A program made the position numbers and the translations under genes. From assembly GCF_009806575.1 (NCBI RefSeq), contig NZ_CP047095.1, forward strand, positions 1,988,001 to 2,052,000: a stretch of DNA of 64,000 nt, written 5' to 3'. Shown piece by piece: positions 9,645 to 19,102 of this stretch. Below the pieces are notes generated by a model. It worked only from the letters and a program-made list of their open reading frames with translations, searched no databases and was not told the DNA's origin. Position 1 is the stretch's first letter. Every line of letters starts with the position of its first letter. Source of the stretch: Rossellomorea marisflavi. Lineage in GTDB: Bacteria > Bacillota > Bacilli > Bacillales > Bacillaceae_B.

Positions 9645-11180
9645 ATGGATTATGTAATCGAGATGCTGAATATCCGAAAGGAGTTCCCTGGCATCGTAGC
9701 TAACGACAATATTACTCTCCAGCTCAAACAAGGTGAAATTCATGCGCTTCTTGGTGAAAATGGAGCCGGTAAGTCCACGTTGATGAACGTGTTGTTCGGC
9801 CTCTATCAACCTGAACAGGGTGAGATCCGCGTACGGGGGAAAAAAGTGGACATCACGAATCCCAACATTGCCAATGATCTCGGGATCGGAATGGTCCACC
9901 AGCATTTCATGCTCGTTGATACGTTCACTGTAACGGAGAATATTATCCTTGGCCGGGAACCAAAATCCGGTGCCACGGTGGATATCAAAAAAGCAGAAAA
10001 AGAGATATCGGACATTTCAGAGAAGTATGGCCTGAGGGTCGATCCTTCTGCGAAGATATCGGATATTTCAGTCGGGATGCAGCAGAGGGTGGAGATTCTC
10101 AAAACGCTCTACCGCGGTGCTGAAATCCTCATCTTTGATGAACCGACCGCCGTCCTGACGCCGCAGGAGATCAAAGAGCTGATCCAGATCATGAAGACGT
10201 TGATCAAAGAAGGAAAATCCATCATCCTTATCACTCACAAACTAAAGGAAATCATGGAAGTGTGCGATAATGTAACCGTTATCAGAAAAGGGAAAGGGAT
10301 CGGGACTGTCAGTGTGTCAGACACGAATCCGAACCATCTGGCGAGCCTGATGGTAGGAAGGGAAGTCACGTTCAAAACGGAAAAGATTCCTGCGTCCCCT
10401 AAGGATGTGGTTCTCGAAGTTCGCGACCTTCAAGTGAAGGACTCCCGGAATGTACCGGTCGTCAAAGGATTGAATCTCGACCTGAAAGCAGGGGAAATCC
10501 TCGGCATTGCAGGAGTTGACGGAAACGGTCAAAGTGAACTGATCGAGGCCATCACCGGGCTCATGAAAGCAGACAGCGGTTCGATCAAACTGAATGGCAA
10601 AGAGATATTGAATATGAAACCGAGGAAAATCTATGAAGCGGGTGTCGGACATATCCCGCAGGATCGCCATAAGCACGGGCTGGTACTGGACTTCCCGATC
10701 GGTGAAAATATCGTTCTTCAAAACTACTATAAAAAGCCGTATTCAAATAAAGGGATTCTCAGCTATAAGAATATTTACAATCATGCAAGAAAGATCATCG
10801 CAGAGTTTGATGTTCGTACGCCGTCGGAATACACACTGGCAAGATCATTGTCCGGGGGGAACCAACAAAAGGCGATCATCGGAAGGGAAGTCGATAAAGA
10901 TCCGGATCTTCTCATCGCAGCCCAGCCTACCCGTGGCCTCGATGTTGGGGCAATCGAATTCATTCATAGGCGTCTCATTGAACAGCGGGACAATGGAAAA
11001 GCCGTATTGCTGCTTTCGTTCGAACTCGATGAAATCCTGAATGTAAGCGACAGGATTGCTGTGATCTATGAAGGGCAGATTGTCGCAATCGTCGATCCGA
11101 AAGAAACGACGGAACAGGAGCTCGGTCTCCTGATGGCTGGTTCGAAAGGGAAAGGAACGGGGGAAACATCACATGTCTAA
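9645..11180 (+). CDS. ABC importer ATP-binding protein, two nucleotide-binding domains (NupO-like)
   Basis: The 511-residue cytosolic ATPase has two fused ABC domains, as in RbsA/NupO. Domain 1 has Walker A GENGAGKST (37-45), signature ISVGMQQRVE and Walker B ILIFDEPTAVL. Domain 2 starts near residue 255 with a degenerate P-loop (GVDGNGQSE) and an LSGGNQQK signature. The ATG at 9645 is chosen because AAGGAG lies eight bases upstream; an in-frame GTG at 9636 overlaps that site. Its end overlaps the first permease by eight bases. Confidence 0.93.
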   Translation: MDYVIEMLNIRKEFPGIVANDNITLQLKQGEIHALLGENGAGKSTLMNVLFGLYQPEQGEIRVRGKKVDITNPNIANDLGIGMVHQHFMLVDTFTVTENIILGREPKSGATVDIKKAEKEISDISEKYGLRVDPSAKISDISVGMQQRVEILKTLYRGAEILIFDEPTAVLTPQEIKELIQIMKTLIKEGKSIILITHKLKEIMEVCDNVTVIRKGKGIGTVSVSDTNPNHLASLMVGREVTFKTEKIPASPKDVVLEVRDLQVKDSRNVPVVKGLNLDLKAGEILGIAGVDGNGQSELIEAITGLMKADSGSIKLNGKEILNMKPRKIYEAGVGHIPQDRHKHGLVLDFPIGENIVLQNYYKKPYSNKGILSYKNIYNHARKIIAEFDVRTPSEYTLARSLSGGNQQKAIIGREVDKDPDLLIAAQPTRGLDVGAIEFIHRRLIEQRDNGKAVLLLSFELDEILNVSDRIAVIYEGQIVAIVDPKETTEQELGLLMAGSKGKGTGETSHV

Positions 11181-12222
11181 TCGTCTAACTAATATATTGA
11201 TCCCTATCATTTCGGTAGTACTTGGCATTCTTGCAGGAACCATCATCATGCTCGTCAGCGGATATAACCCGATTGAAGGGTATTCCGCACTGTGGGATGG
11301 GATCTTCGGGGAAGTCTACTTCGTCGGGGAAACCCTCCGTCAAATGACGCCTCTGATCCTGGCGGGTCTAGCCGTTGCATTTGCATTCAGGACAGGCTTG
11401 TTCAATATCGGGGTCGAAGGCCAGCTCATCGTAGGATGGCTCGCCGCCGTATGGGTGGGAACATCCTTTGGCGATCTGCCGAAGTTCATCCATCTGCCTC
11501 TCGCTGTCATCGCAGCGGCATTGGCCGGAGCCCTCTGGGGATTCGTGCCAGGACTTTTGAAAGCCAGATTCAGGGTGCACGAAGTCATCGTAACCATCAT
11601 GATGAACTATATTGCCCTGCAGGCATCGAATGCCATCGTGCGTGATGTATTGACAGACAGGAAGGAACGGACCGATTATGTAGCGGAATCAGCTTCCCTC
11701 AAGTCGCCATTCCTCGAATCCATCACGGACTTCTCACGGCTCCACTGGGGGATCATCATTGCCCTCGCGTGTGCATTCATCATGTGGTTCCTTCTTGAGA
11801 AGACGTCTCGCGGATATGAACTGCGTGCGGTCGGATTCAACCAGAATGCGTCTCAATATGCTGGAATGAACGTAAATGGGAATATCATCCTCTCCATGGT
11901 CATCTCAGGAGCGTTTGCGGGACTCGCCGGATCCATGGAAGCACTCGGGACATTCGGGTACGCTTCCATCAAGGGAGGATTCACAGGGGTCGGATTTGAT
12001 GGGATTGCAGTCGCGCTTCTGGGCGGAAATGCAGCAATCGGGGTTATCTTCGCGGCACTCCTGTTCGGTGGCTTGAAAGTAGGAGCCTTGAATATGCCGC
12101 TTGATGCAGGAATTCCGAATGAGCTTGTCGATATCATTATCGCCCTCATCATCTTCTTTGTGGCATCAGGTTACATCATTCGTTATATGATTCAACGATT
12201 CAGAAAAAAGGGGGTGAAATAA
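11173..12222 (+). CDS. ABC importer permease 1 (NupP-like)
   Basis: The 349-residue integral membrane permease belongs to the branched-chain/BMP class (BPD_transp_2), with about ten hydrophobic segments. Typical sequences are FRTGLFNIGVEGQL and the cytoplasmic EAA-like loop around VGFNQNASQYAGM. It overlaps the ATPase gene by eight bases and its stop abuts the second permease. With the binding protein it forms a purine-nucleoside-type importer; the exact substrate cannot be read from sequence. Confidence 0.92.
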   Translation: MSNRLTNILIPIISVVLGILAGTIIMLVSGYNPIEGYSALWDGIFGEVYFVGETLRQMTPLILAGLAVAFAFRTGLFNIGVEGQLIVGWLAAVWVGTSFGDLPKFIHLPLAVIAAALAGALWGFVPGLLKARFRVHEVIVTIMMNYIALQASNAIVRDVLTDRKERTDYVAESASLKSPFLESITDFSRLHWGIIIALACAFIMWFLLEKTSRGYELRAVGFNQNASQYAGMNVNGNIILSMVISGAFAGLAGSMEALGTFGYASIKGGFTGVGFDGIAVALLGGNAAIGVIFAALLFGGLKVGALNMPLDAGIPNELVDIIIALIIFFVASGYIIRYMIQRFRKKGVK

Positions 12223-13182
12223 GTGGGGTTCATTGATATCTTAACCATACTTATTCCATCAACATTGTTATGGGCAGCACCACTTATTTTCACTTCACTG
12301 GGTGGAGCATTTTCAGAGCGGTCTGGGGTCGTCAATATCGGCCTCGAAGGATTGATGGTCATCGGAGCCTTCTCTTCCATCGTCTTTAACCTTGCGTTTG
12401 CCGATACGTTCGGTGCCGCCACCCCATGGGTATCCCTTATTGTGGGTATGCTTGCCGGGGCATTGATTTCCATCCTGCATGCGGTCGCTTCGATCAGCTT
12501 CAGGGCAGACCAGACCGTTTCCGGTGTGGCGATCAACCTCCTTGCCGTTGGACTGACACTTTTCCTTGTAAAGCGCATTTATGGAAAAGGGCAAACAGAC
12601 ATCATTTCAGAAGGTTTCTCGAAGATTGATGTGCCAGTGCTCCATAAGATCCCGGTGATCGGCGACATTTTCTTCAGCAACACGTACTGGCCGCCTTTTG
12701 TGGCGATCATCGCTGCATTCCTCGTCTGGTTCATCATGTTTAAGACGCCATTCGGTTTGCGCCTGCGATCCGTTGGTGAACACCCGATGGCAGCCGACAC
12801 GATGGGTATCAATGTGACGCGCATGAGGTATATCGGCGTCATCCTCTCCGGAGCCTTCGCTGGTATCGGGGGAGGGGTATACGCACAGTCCATTTCGTCC
12901 GATTTCAGTCATGCTACGATCAGTGGACAAGGCTTCATGGCCCTGGCTGCCCTGATCTTCGGGAAGTGGCATCCGCTAGGCGCCATGGGTGCAGCGATCT
13001 TCTTCGGATTCGCCCAAAGCCTCAGCATCATCGGAAGCAGCCTGCCGCTATTCGAGAATATACCGAGCGTCTATCTCTTGATTGCGCCTTACGTCCTCAC
13101 GATCCTGGCGCTTACAGGGTTCATCGGACGTGCAGATGCACCGAAAGCCCTTGGAACACCGTATATCAAAGGAAGTCGTTAA
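12223..13182 (+). CDS. ABC importer permease 2 (NupQ-like)
   Basis: The 319-residue membrane permease pairs with the upstream one. It shares the family hallmark SGVVNIGLEGLM near the N-terminus and the loop VGEHPMAADTMGI. It starts with GTG immediately after the preceding stop, using GGGGTG inside the upstream gene end. It is the last gene of the importer and is followed by a terminator. Confidence 0.92.
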   Translation: MGFIDILTILIPSTLLWAAPLIFTSLGGAFSERSGVVNIGLEGLMVIGAFSSIVFNLAFADTFGAATPWVSLIVGMLAGALISILHAVASISFRADQTVSGVAINLLAVGLTLFLVKRIYGKGQTDIISEGFSKIDVPVLHKIPVIGDIFFSNTYWPPFVAIIAAFLVWFIMFKTPFGLRLRSVGEHPMAADTMGINVTRMRYIGVILSGAFAGIGGGVYAQSISSDFSHATISGQGFMALAALIFGKWHPLGAMGAAIFFGFAQSLSIIGSSLPLFENIPSVYLLIAPYVLTILALTGFIGRADAPKALGTPYIKGSR

Positions 13183-13184
13183 TG

Positions 13185-13214
13185 AAAAGGAGCCCTTCAA
13201 CAAGGGCTCCTTTT
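13185..13214 (+). terminator. Terminator of the importer operon
   Basis: A perfect 13-bp stem (AAAAGGAGCCCTT / AAGGGCTCCTTTT) with CAAC loop. Confidence 0.85.
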
Positions 13215-13368
13215 GCATGTTTACAGCGATAAACACATATAATAGTCCATTAAGGTTTTACCAACGGAGGAAGATGCTTGTAAACGCGTGTGGCAAACAT
13301 GTATAGTTAGACGTAAATACCCGCAAAATAAAGGTGTTTATGCAAGATATGAAGGAGGCTTGAGCCGA

Positions 13369-14640
13369 ATGTCTGATATTAATGAAGTAATCAAGAAGAA
13401 AAACGGATATACGCTACATATCGTCAAAACTGAAAAATTCAAAACGAACAGCATCGTCTTTAAAATGAAGGCGCCGTTGGATCAAGATACGGTGACATTG
13501 AGAGGACTGCTTCCGCATGTTATGCAAAGCAGTACAAAATCCTTCCCTTCCACGACGAAACTGCGCTCCCACCTCGATGAACTCTATGGGGCAAACTTTT
13601 TTGTCGACCTTGGAAAGAAGGGGGAATACCACATCGTCAGCATGTCTGTCGAGATTGCCAATGAAAAATTCCTTGCTGATTCCGAGCCTCTTCTGCAAAA
13701 GGGGATCGAATTCTTGACTGAGGTCCTTTTCCATCCCCATGCCACTGATGAATTTGACCATGCAACGGTCGAGAAAGAAAAGCGCAATCAAAAGATCAGA
13801 ATTCAATCGGTCTACGATGATAAAATGAGGTATGCGAACTCCCGTCTGGTGGAGGAGATGTGCAAAGGCGAGCGATTCGCCCTTCACGTAAACGGGGAGA
13901 AGGAAGAGGTCGATGCCATTACCCCGAAGGCGCTTTATGACTACTATGAGCGCGTGATGAGGGAAGATCAGTTCGATCTTTATGTGATCGGCGACGTCGA
14001 TGCGGATGAAGTAGAAAAGCTGTGCGATGGTCTCATGGATCTTACCGACCGGGATCCTGAGCGCGTTGACCAGGGGATTCAAAAGGAAATCAAGAAAGAA
14101 AATGTCATCAAGGAACAGCAGGATGTCAAACAGGGGAAACTGAATATCGGTTACCGCACCCACACTCAATATGGGGATGAGGACTATTTTGCCCTTCAGG
14201 TGTTCAACGGGATATTCGGAGGGTTCTCCCACTCCAAACTGTTCATCAATGTACGTGAAAAAGCAAGTCTTGCCTACTATGCAGCAAGCCGCCTTGAAAG
14301 TCATAAAGGGCTTCTCATGGTGATGAGTGGAATCGAGTCGAAGAATTATGATCAAGCGGTGGGAATCATCGATGAACAGCTTCAGGCCATGAAGTCAGGG
14401 GATTTCACCAGTGACGAACTGGAACAGACCAAGGCAGTCATGCGCAATCAGATGCTTGAAACCATCGATACCCCGCGTGGTCTTGTGGAAGTCCTTTACC
14501 AAAATGCCTTCGCCGGAATCGATATCGGCTTGAATGACTGGCTCTCAAAAATCGACGCGGCCACAAAGGATGAAGTGGTGAAGGCTGCCCAAAAAGTCCA
14601 ACTGGATACGATTTACTTTTTAACAGGAACGGAGGGGTAA
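13369..14640 (+). CDS. ymfF: M16-like pseudopeptidase YmfF
   Basis: The 423-residue protein has the insulinase/M16 fold but no HxxEH zinc motif, so it is probably the inactive partner of YmfH. The pair is linked to the 5-aminopentanol modification of elongation factor P in genome annotation, next to ymfI. The start ATG at 13369 gives MSDINEVI and has AAGGAGG ten bases upstream. In-frame starts further upstream lack a ribosome site. Four bases separate it from ymfH. Confidence 0.88.
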   Translation: MSDINEVIKKKNGYTLHIVKTEKFKTNSIVFKMKAPLDQDTVTLRGLLPHVMQSSTKSFPSTTKLRSHLDELYGANFFVDLGKKGEYHIVSMSVEIANEKFLADSEPLLQKGIEFLTEVLFHPHATDEFDHATVEKEKRNQKIRIQSVYDDKMRYANSRLVEEMCKGERFALHVNGEKEEVDAITPKALYDYYERVMREDQFDLYVIGDVDADEVEKLCDGLMDLTDRDPERVDQGIQKEIKKENVIKEQQDVKQGKLNIGYRTHTQYGDEDYFALQVFNGIFGGFSHSKLFINVREKASLAYYAASRLESHKGLLMVMSGIESKNYDQAVGIIDEQLQAMKSGDFTSDELEQTKAVMRNQMLETIDTPRGLVEVLYQNAFAGIDIGLNDWLSKIDAATKDEVVKAAQKVQLDTIYFLTGTEG

Positions 14641-14644
14641 TGAT

Positions 14645-15934
14645 ATGAAGAAGATTACCTTCGATCAGCTGCAGGAAAACCTTTATTATGAGAAGATGGC
14701 AAACGGGTTGGATGTGTACATCCTTCCAAAGGAAGGATTCAATAAGACCTATGCGACCTTCACGACGAAATACGGAAGCATCGATAACCACTTCGCCCCT
14801 CTTGGAGAAGAAGAATTGGTCAAGGTCCCAGACGGCATCGCGCATTTCCTCGAGCATAAGCTCTTTGAAAAAGAAGACGGAGATGTGTTCCAGCAGTTCA
14901 GTAAGCAAGGCGCTTCTGCCAATGCCTTCACTTCTTTCACACGCACAGCCTATCTTTTCTCCAGTACGACCAACGTGGAGGGTAACCTGGAAACATTGAT
15001 CGACTTTGTCCAGGATCCATATTTCACGGAAAAAACGGTTGAAAAAGAAAAGGGGATCATCGGACAGGAAATCACGATGTATGATGATAACCCGGATTGG
15101 CGCCTGTATTTCGGCGTCATTGAAAACATGTACAAAAATCATCCTGTAAAAATCGATATTGCAGGAACGATCGAGTCCATCACCCCGATCACGAAAGACA
15201 TGCTCTATCAGTGCTACGGCACGTTCTATCATCCGAGTAACATGCTGCTATTCGTCGTCGGTTCTGTCGATCCTGAAGCCATTATGAATCAAGTCAGGGA
15301 TAATCAGGGCAAAAAGGATTATGAAAAGATGCCTGAGATCAAAAGGGAATTCGAGCAGGAACCGGATGAAGTGGCAGAAAAGAAAAAAGTCTTGAAAATG
15401 AACGTTCAAAGTCCCAAATGCCTGGTTGGCCTGAAGGCATCCAACCCGCATCAGCAAGGGAAAGAAATGCTGAAGCAGGAACTGTCCATAAATGTTTTCC
15501 TCGACATACTGTTCGGGAAGAGCTCGAGTCATTACTCGGATCTTTATAATGACGGGCTGATCGATGAGACGTTCAGCTACGATTATACCCAGGAAAATGG
15601 TTTTGGTTTCCTTACTGCCGGTGGGGATACGGAAAAGCCGGATGAGTTATCCGAGCGCATCCAGGGGCTCCTTCTGAAGGCTGTGAACGAGCCGATCGTA
15701 ACCGAAGAAAACCTGGCGAGGACGAAAAAGAAGAAAATCGGAGCCTTCCTCCGCGCCATCAATTCGCCGGAATTCATCGCCAATCAGTTCACCCGATATG
15801 CATTCAATGAAATGGATCTTTTCGATGTCGTACCGACACTTGAAAGTCTGACAGTGGACGACATCACCAATGCAGCGGCAGGTCTGATCGATGAAAAAAG
15901 GATGACGGTGTGCCAGGTGGTACCAAATTCATGA
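14645..15934 (+). CDS. ymfH: M16-family zinc peptidase YmfH
   Basis: The 429-residue insulinase-type peptidase keeps the zinc site: H67-F-L-E70-H71 with a downstream glutamate near residue 140. It probably works as a heterodimer with the inactive YmfF. GGAGGGG lies upstream of the ATG. A hairpin terminator follows, then ymfI. The natural substrate is not known. Confidence 0.9.
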   Translation: MKKITFDQLQENLYYEKMANGLDVYILPKEGFNKTYATFTTKYGSIDNHFAPLGEEELVKVPDGIAHFLEHKLFEKEDGDVFQQFSKQGASANAFTSFTRTAYLFSSTTNVEGNLETLIDFVQDPYFTEKTVEKEKGIIGQEITMYDDNPDWRLYFGVIENMYKNHPVKIDIAGTIESITPITKDMLYQCYGTFYHPSNMLLFVVGSVDPEAIMNQVRDNQGKKDYEKMPEIKREFEQEPDEVAEKKKVLKMNVQSPKCLVGLKASNPHQQGKEMLKQELSINVFLDILFGKSSSHYSDLYNDGLIDETFSYDYTQENGFGFLTAGGDTEKPDELSERIQGLLLKAVNEPIVTEENLARTKKKKIGAFLRAINSPEFIANQFTRYAFNEMDLFDVVPTLESLTVDDITNAAAGLIDEKRMTVCQVVPNS

Positions 15935-15940
15935 TGATTG

Positions 15941-15975
15941 AGGGGAACTGTCCATCACCGGCAGTTCCCCTTCTT
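15941..15975 (+). terminator. Terminator between ymfH and ymfI
   Basis: AGGGGAACTG / CAGTTCCCCT stem followed by TCTT. Its T-run is short, so read-through into ymfI is likely. Confidence 0.6.
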
Positions 15976-15994
15976 ACGTAAAGGAGGAATGACC

Positions 15995-16705
15995 ATGAAA
16001 TACGCTCTCATTACCGGAGCTTCAGGAGGCATCGGTAAAAGCACGGCAAAGAAACTTGCCAGTGAAGGATGGAGTCTCTATCTCCATTATCATCGGAATG
16101 AAGAAGCCATCACTACCCTGATGGAGGAGATTAAAGGAGTGGACGTGATCCCCGTCAAGGCGGATCTTACTTCTTCCGCAGGAGTGCGGACATTAACCGA
16201 ACAGATCTTTGATCTGGATGCCATTGTGTACTGTAGCGGAACGTCTCACTGGGGGATGTTCCAGGATCAGCCGGAAGAAAGCATGGACGAGATGATCAGC
16301 CTTCATGTGAAGAGTCCGATGCTTCTGGTACAAGCACTGTTGCCGAAGCTGTTCCGGAAAAAGGGATCCATTGTCCTCATGAGCTCCATCTGGGGCCAGA
16401 CGGGTGCCTCTTGCGAAGTCGTGTACTCAGCCGTGAAAGGAGCCCAGCTTTCATTCGTAAAGGCCCTGAGCAAAGAAGTCGCCCTGAGCGGCGTCCGGGT
16501 CAATGCCGTGGCCCCCGGTGCTGTGAGCACCAATATGCTTTCGGATTTTTCAGAAGAGGACATACAGGAAATCAAAGACGACATTCCCATGGGGAAACTC
16601 GCTCATCCCGACCAAATTGCAGACGCCGTCGAATTCCTCCTTTCACCGAAATCAGCCTACATAACCGGCCAAACACTGTCCGTCAACGGAGGCTGGTATA
16701 CCTAG
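15995..16705 (+). CDS. ymfI: SDR reductase YmfI (elongation factor P 5-aminopentanone reductase)
   Basis: The 236-residue short-chain dehydrogenase has the NAD(P) motif TGASGGIGKS near the N-terminus, catalytic Ser in VLMSSIWG, and YSAVK as the Tyr-x3-Lys pair. YmfI in B. subtilis makes the 5-aminopentanol modification of EF-P, needed for swarming; that role is transferred by homology and synteny. The start ATG 15995 is chosen because AAGGAGG ends seven bases upstream; ATG 15989 is too close. Confidence 0.87.
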   Translation: MKYALITGASGGIGKSTAKKLASEGWSLYLHYHRNEEAITTLMEEIKGVDVIPVKADLTSSAGVRTLTEQIFDLDAIVYCSGTSHWGMFQDQPEESMDEMISLHVKSPMLLVQALLPKLFRKKGSIVLMSSIWGQTGASCEVVYSAVKGAQLSFVKALSKEVALSGVRVNAVAPGAVSTNMLSDFSEEDIQEIKDDIPMGKLAHPDQIADAVEFLLSPKSAYITGQTLSVNGGWYT

Positions 16706-16860
16706 AAAAGCGGATCCGGGGAGGTCTGACCCGACAAGCATAAGGTTCCCGGCCCGGAAAGGCGTCCTTTGCCTTCGTGGACTGAGGACCTTATGACCTC
16801 GAGGGTCACCCCGGAGTAGCTGGACAAAAAGAAAAGCGGATCGGGGGGAGAACCGACCCG
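16706..16860 (+). repeat. Palindromic interspersed repeat plus a truncated second head
   Basis: Three nested stems can form: TCCGGGG (16715) with CCCCGGA (16809), TGACCC (16727) with GGGTCA (16803), and CATAAGG (16739) with CCTTATG (16789). The segment starts AAAAGCGGATC, and a second AAAAGCGGATC begins near 16832 followed by GACCCG, like a broken second copy. There is no coding potential. From memory it resembles a repeat dispersed in Bacillaceae intergenic regions (GACAAGCATAAG...CTTATGACCTCGAGG), which needs a search to confirm. Confidence 0.65.
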
Positions 16861-16951
16861 TAAGTTGCCCAATGGAATTTGAGACCGTACGCATAATTCC
16901 TTTGAAAAGATGCAAACTAAGCTTGTATCTCAATAAAGGAGGTCATATGAC

Positions 16952-17209
16952 ATGTCAGTTTTAGAAAACTGGTCTGATTGGAAAAACTTCTTGGGTGATC
17001 GCTTACACCAGGCTCAGCACAGCGGAATGGAAAATGAAACCGTGAATGATCTTGCTTATCAAATCGGTGACTATCTTTCCAAACAGGTGGAAGCTAAGAA
17101 TGATCAAGAAAGAGTCCTTGCAGATCTTTGGTCTGTAGCATCACCTGATGAGCAGCATGCTATCGCCAACATGATGGTTAAGCTTGTCAACAATAACGGA
17201 ACTCGCTAA
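16952..17209 (+). CDS. ymfJ: YmfJ, DUF3243 protein
   Basis: An 85-residue, probably all-helical protein of the DUF3243 family, function unknown. The sequence LENWSDWKNFLGDRLHQAQ and its position between ymfI and ymfK match B. subtilis YmfJ. AAAGGAGG lies nine bases before the ATG. A strong terminator overlaps the stop codon, so it is probably monocistronic. Confidence 0.87.
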   Translation: MSVLENWSDWKNFLGDRLHQAQHSGMENETVNDLAYQIGDYLSKQVEAKNDQERVLADLWSVASPDEQHAIANMMVKLVNNNGTR

Positions 17210-17236
17210 AGAGAGGGGATTTTCCCTCTCTTTTTT
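17209..17236 (+). terminator. Terminator of ymfJ
   Basis: AAGAGAGGG / CCCTCTCTT stem followed by Ts, starting at the ymfJ stop codon. Confidence 0.88.
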
Positions 17237-17382
17237 ACATTGACCCATTCAATCGTGAAAATAGAGAAAATGTAGGCAAATATGTAGGTTTTTCTTTTAT
17301 ATTAGAAAAAAATACTTTATTATAATACCTAGAGTTCAAAAATCCCCGAGTCTGGATCATCGCCTTTGAAGGAGGAAACCCG

Positions 17383-18174
17383 ATGGAAAGGAAAGAGTGG
17401 TACCTGGAATACGAGATTCAAAAAAACCGACCCGGCCTGTTGGGGGACATTTCTTCCCTGCTTGGGATGCTCTCGATCAATATCGTCACCATCAACGGGG
17501 TGGACGAAGGGAGAAGGGGGATGCTGCTCCTTGCTGACACGGATGAGCAGATCGGCAGACTCGAATCGATCCTGCAGACAATGGATACCATCAATGTGAC
17601 CAAGCTTCGAGAACCGAAACTGAGGGATCGTCTGGCTGTAAGGCATGGCCGCTACATCCAGCGGGATGCAGATGATAAGAAGACGTTCCGTTTCGTGCGG
17701 GATGAGCTCGGGCTCCTTGTCGACTTCCTTGCAGAGCTTTTCAAGCAGGAAGGACACAAGCTAGTAGGACTGCGCGGTATGCCCCGCGTGGGGAAAACCG
17801 AATCCATTGTCGCCTCTAGCGTATGTGCCAATAAAAAATGGCTCTTCGTTTCATCGACACTATTGAAGCAGACCATCAGAAGCAAGCTGATCGAAGATGA
17901 ATACTCCGACGATAATCTCTTCATCATCGACGGGATCGTATCCACTCGAAGGGCAAATGAACAGCATTGGCAGCTGGTCAGGGAAATCATGCGCATGCCG
18001 GCGGTCAAAGTGATCGAACATCCCGATGTATTTGTACAAAATTCCGAGTATACCCTGGAGGATTTTGATTACATCATCGAATTGCGAAACAATCCCGAAG
18101 AGGAAATTACATATGAGTTGGTCGAACAAAATAATTTATTTCAAAATTCCGATTTCGGCGGTTTTGATTTTTGA
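17383..18174 (+). CDS. ymfK: YmfK, ACT-like plus P-loop protein (DUF3388)
   Basis: A 263-residue conserved Bacillaceae protein of unknown function. Residues 5-75 look like an ACT domain (YEIQKNRPGLLGDISSLLGM). Residues 132-139 read GMPRVGKT, a Walker A match, followed by a Walker-B-like NLFIIDG near 185. The C-terminus is acidic. AAGGAGG precedes the ATG by seven bases. It lies 19 bp before ymfM. A ligand-sensing nucleotide-binding switch is possible but only inferred. Confidence 0.85.
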   Translation: MERKEWYLEYEIQKNRPGLLGDISSLLGMLSINIVTINGVDEGRRGMLLLADTDEQIGRLESILQTMDTINVTKLREPKLRDRLAVRHGRYIQRDADDKKTFRFVRDELGLLVDFLAELFKQEGHKLVGLRGMPRVGKTESIVASSVCANKKWLFVSSTLLKQTIRSKLIEDEYSDDNLFIIDGIVSTRRANEQHWQLVREIMRMPAVKVIEHPDVFVQNSEYTLEDFDYIIELRNNPEEEITYELVEQNNLFQNSDFGGFDF

Positions 18175-18193
18175 TATTGGAAGGTGTTAAAAA

Positions 18194-19102
18194 GTGTCTG
18201 AATTAGGAAAACGTTTAAAAGATGCAAGGGAGTCTCAAGGCTACAGCCTCGATGACCTGCAGCGGATCACGAAGATCCAGAAACGCTATTTGACCGGAAT
18301 CGAGGAAGGTTCGTACGATTCCATGCCCGGTAAATTTTATGTGAGGGCCTTCATCAAACAGTATTGCGAAGCAGTCGGGCTGCCTCCTGAAGAAATCTTT
18401 GAGGAGTACAAGTCCGAAATTCCTGTCACGCAGCACGAAGAAATCCCTGATTCACTTTCAAGGGTCCAGACGAGGAAGACGGTCTCCGAAAGTTCCTCGA
18501 AGGTCCTCGATTTCATCCCGACGCTGCTCATTGTAGTGGTGATCATCGGCATCTTATTTATCGCGTGGTTTTTCTTGTCCGGGAAAATGGGCAATAATGA
18601 CGCTGCTGACAATGATACGAACAAAAACAGCCAGGTAGCGGTGGATGAAAAGGATGTACCGAAGGAAGCCGATGATTCAAAAAAATCAGCTGACAATAAA
18701 GAAAAACCTGCAGCCGATAAGGACAAAAAGCAGGATAAAGAAGCGGATTCAAACGATACTAAAAAAGAAGACGCACAAACACTTGAGCAGACTTCTGTCC
18801 AGGGATACAAGACCACCTATGAATTGAAAGGGACAGATCAATTCGATCTTACATTATCTGCTGACGGTGATTCATGGATCGGTGTATATAATGAAGATGA
18901 TAAGGTGTTGTTTGAAGGCACCCTGACGAAAGGGAGCGAAGAGGACTTCGATTTCTCAGGAGAGTCCCAGGCCTACCTCATCATCGGGAATGCTGCCAAC
19001 ACAGTGATCACCCTCAATGGGGATGAGGTCGAGTACGGAATCCCGACCGATGTCGTCAGGCAGGATGTTATCATCAATTACAGCAAAGAATCTTCAGAGT
19101 AA
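18194..19102 (+). CDS. ymfM: RodZ-like protein YmfM
   Basis: The 302-residue membrane protein has a cytoplasmic HTH_25 domain (1-70), a single membrane segment near 108-132 (FIPTLLIVVVIIGILFIAWF), a Lys/Asp-rich linker (140-205) and an extracellular C-terminal DUF4115 beta domain. RodZ proteins link MreB to the membrane during rod elongation. It starts with GTG, GGAAGGTG upstream, 19 bp after ymfK, and precedes pgsA as in B. subtilis. Confidence 0.9.
   Translation: MSELGKRLKDARESQGYSLDDLQRITKIQKRYLTGIEEGSYDSMPGKFYVRAFIKQYCEAVGLPPEEIFEEYKSEIPVTQHEEIPDSLSRVQTRKTVSESSSKVLDFIPTLLIVVVIIGILFIAWFFLSGKMGNNDAADNDTNKNSQVAVDEKDVPKEADDSKKSADNKEKPAADKDKKQDKEADSNDTKKEDAQTLEQTSVQGYKTTYELKGTDQFDLTLSADGDSWIGVYNEDDKVLFEGTLTKGSEEDFDFSGESQAYLIIGNAANTVITLNGDEVEYGIPTDVVRQDVIINYSKESSE

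Noticed and set aside
13414-14355. 313-codon open frame antisense to ymfF
   Set aside because: Composition of a shadow frame; the plus-strand frame has the ribosome site and the family match.
16706-16951. Riboswitch or structured leader for ymfJ
   Set aside because: No match to a riboswitch core I know. The nested palindrome with a truncated second head and the recalled dispersal favour an interspersed repeat.
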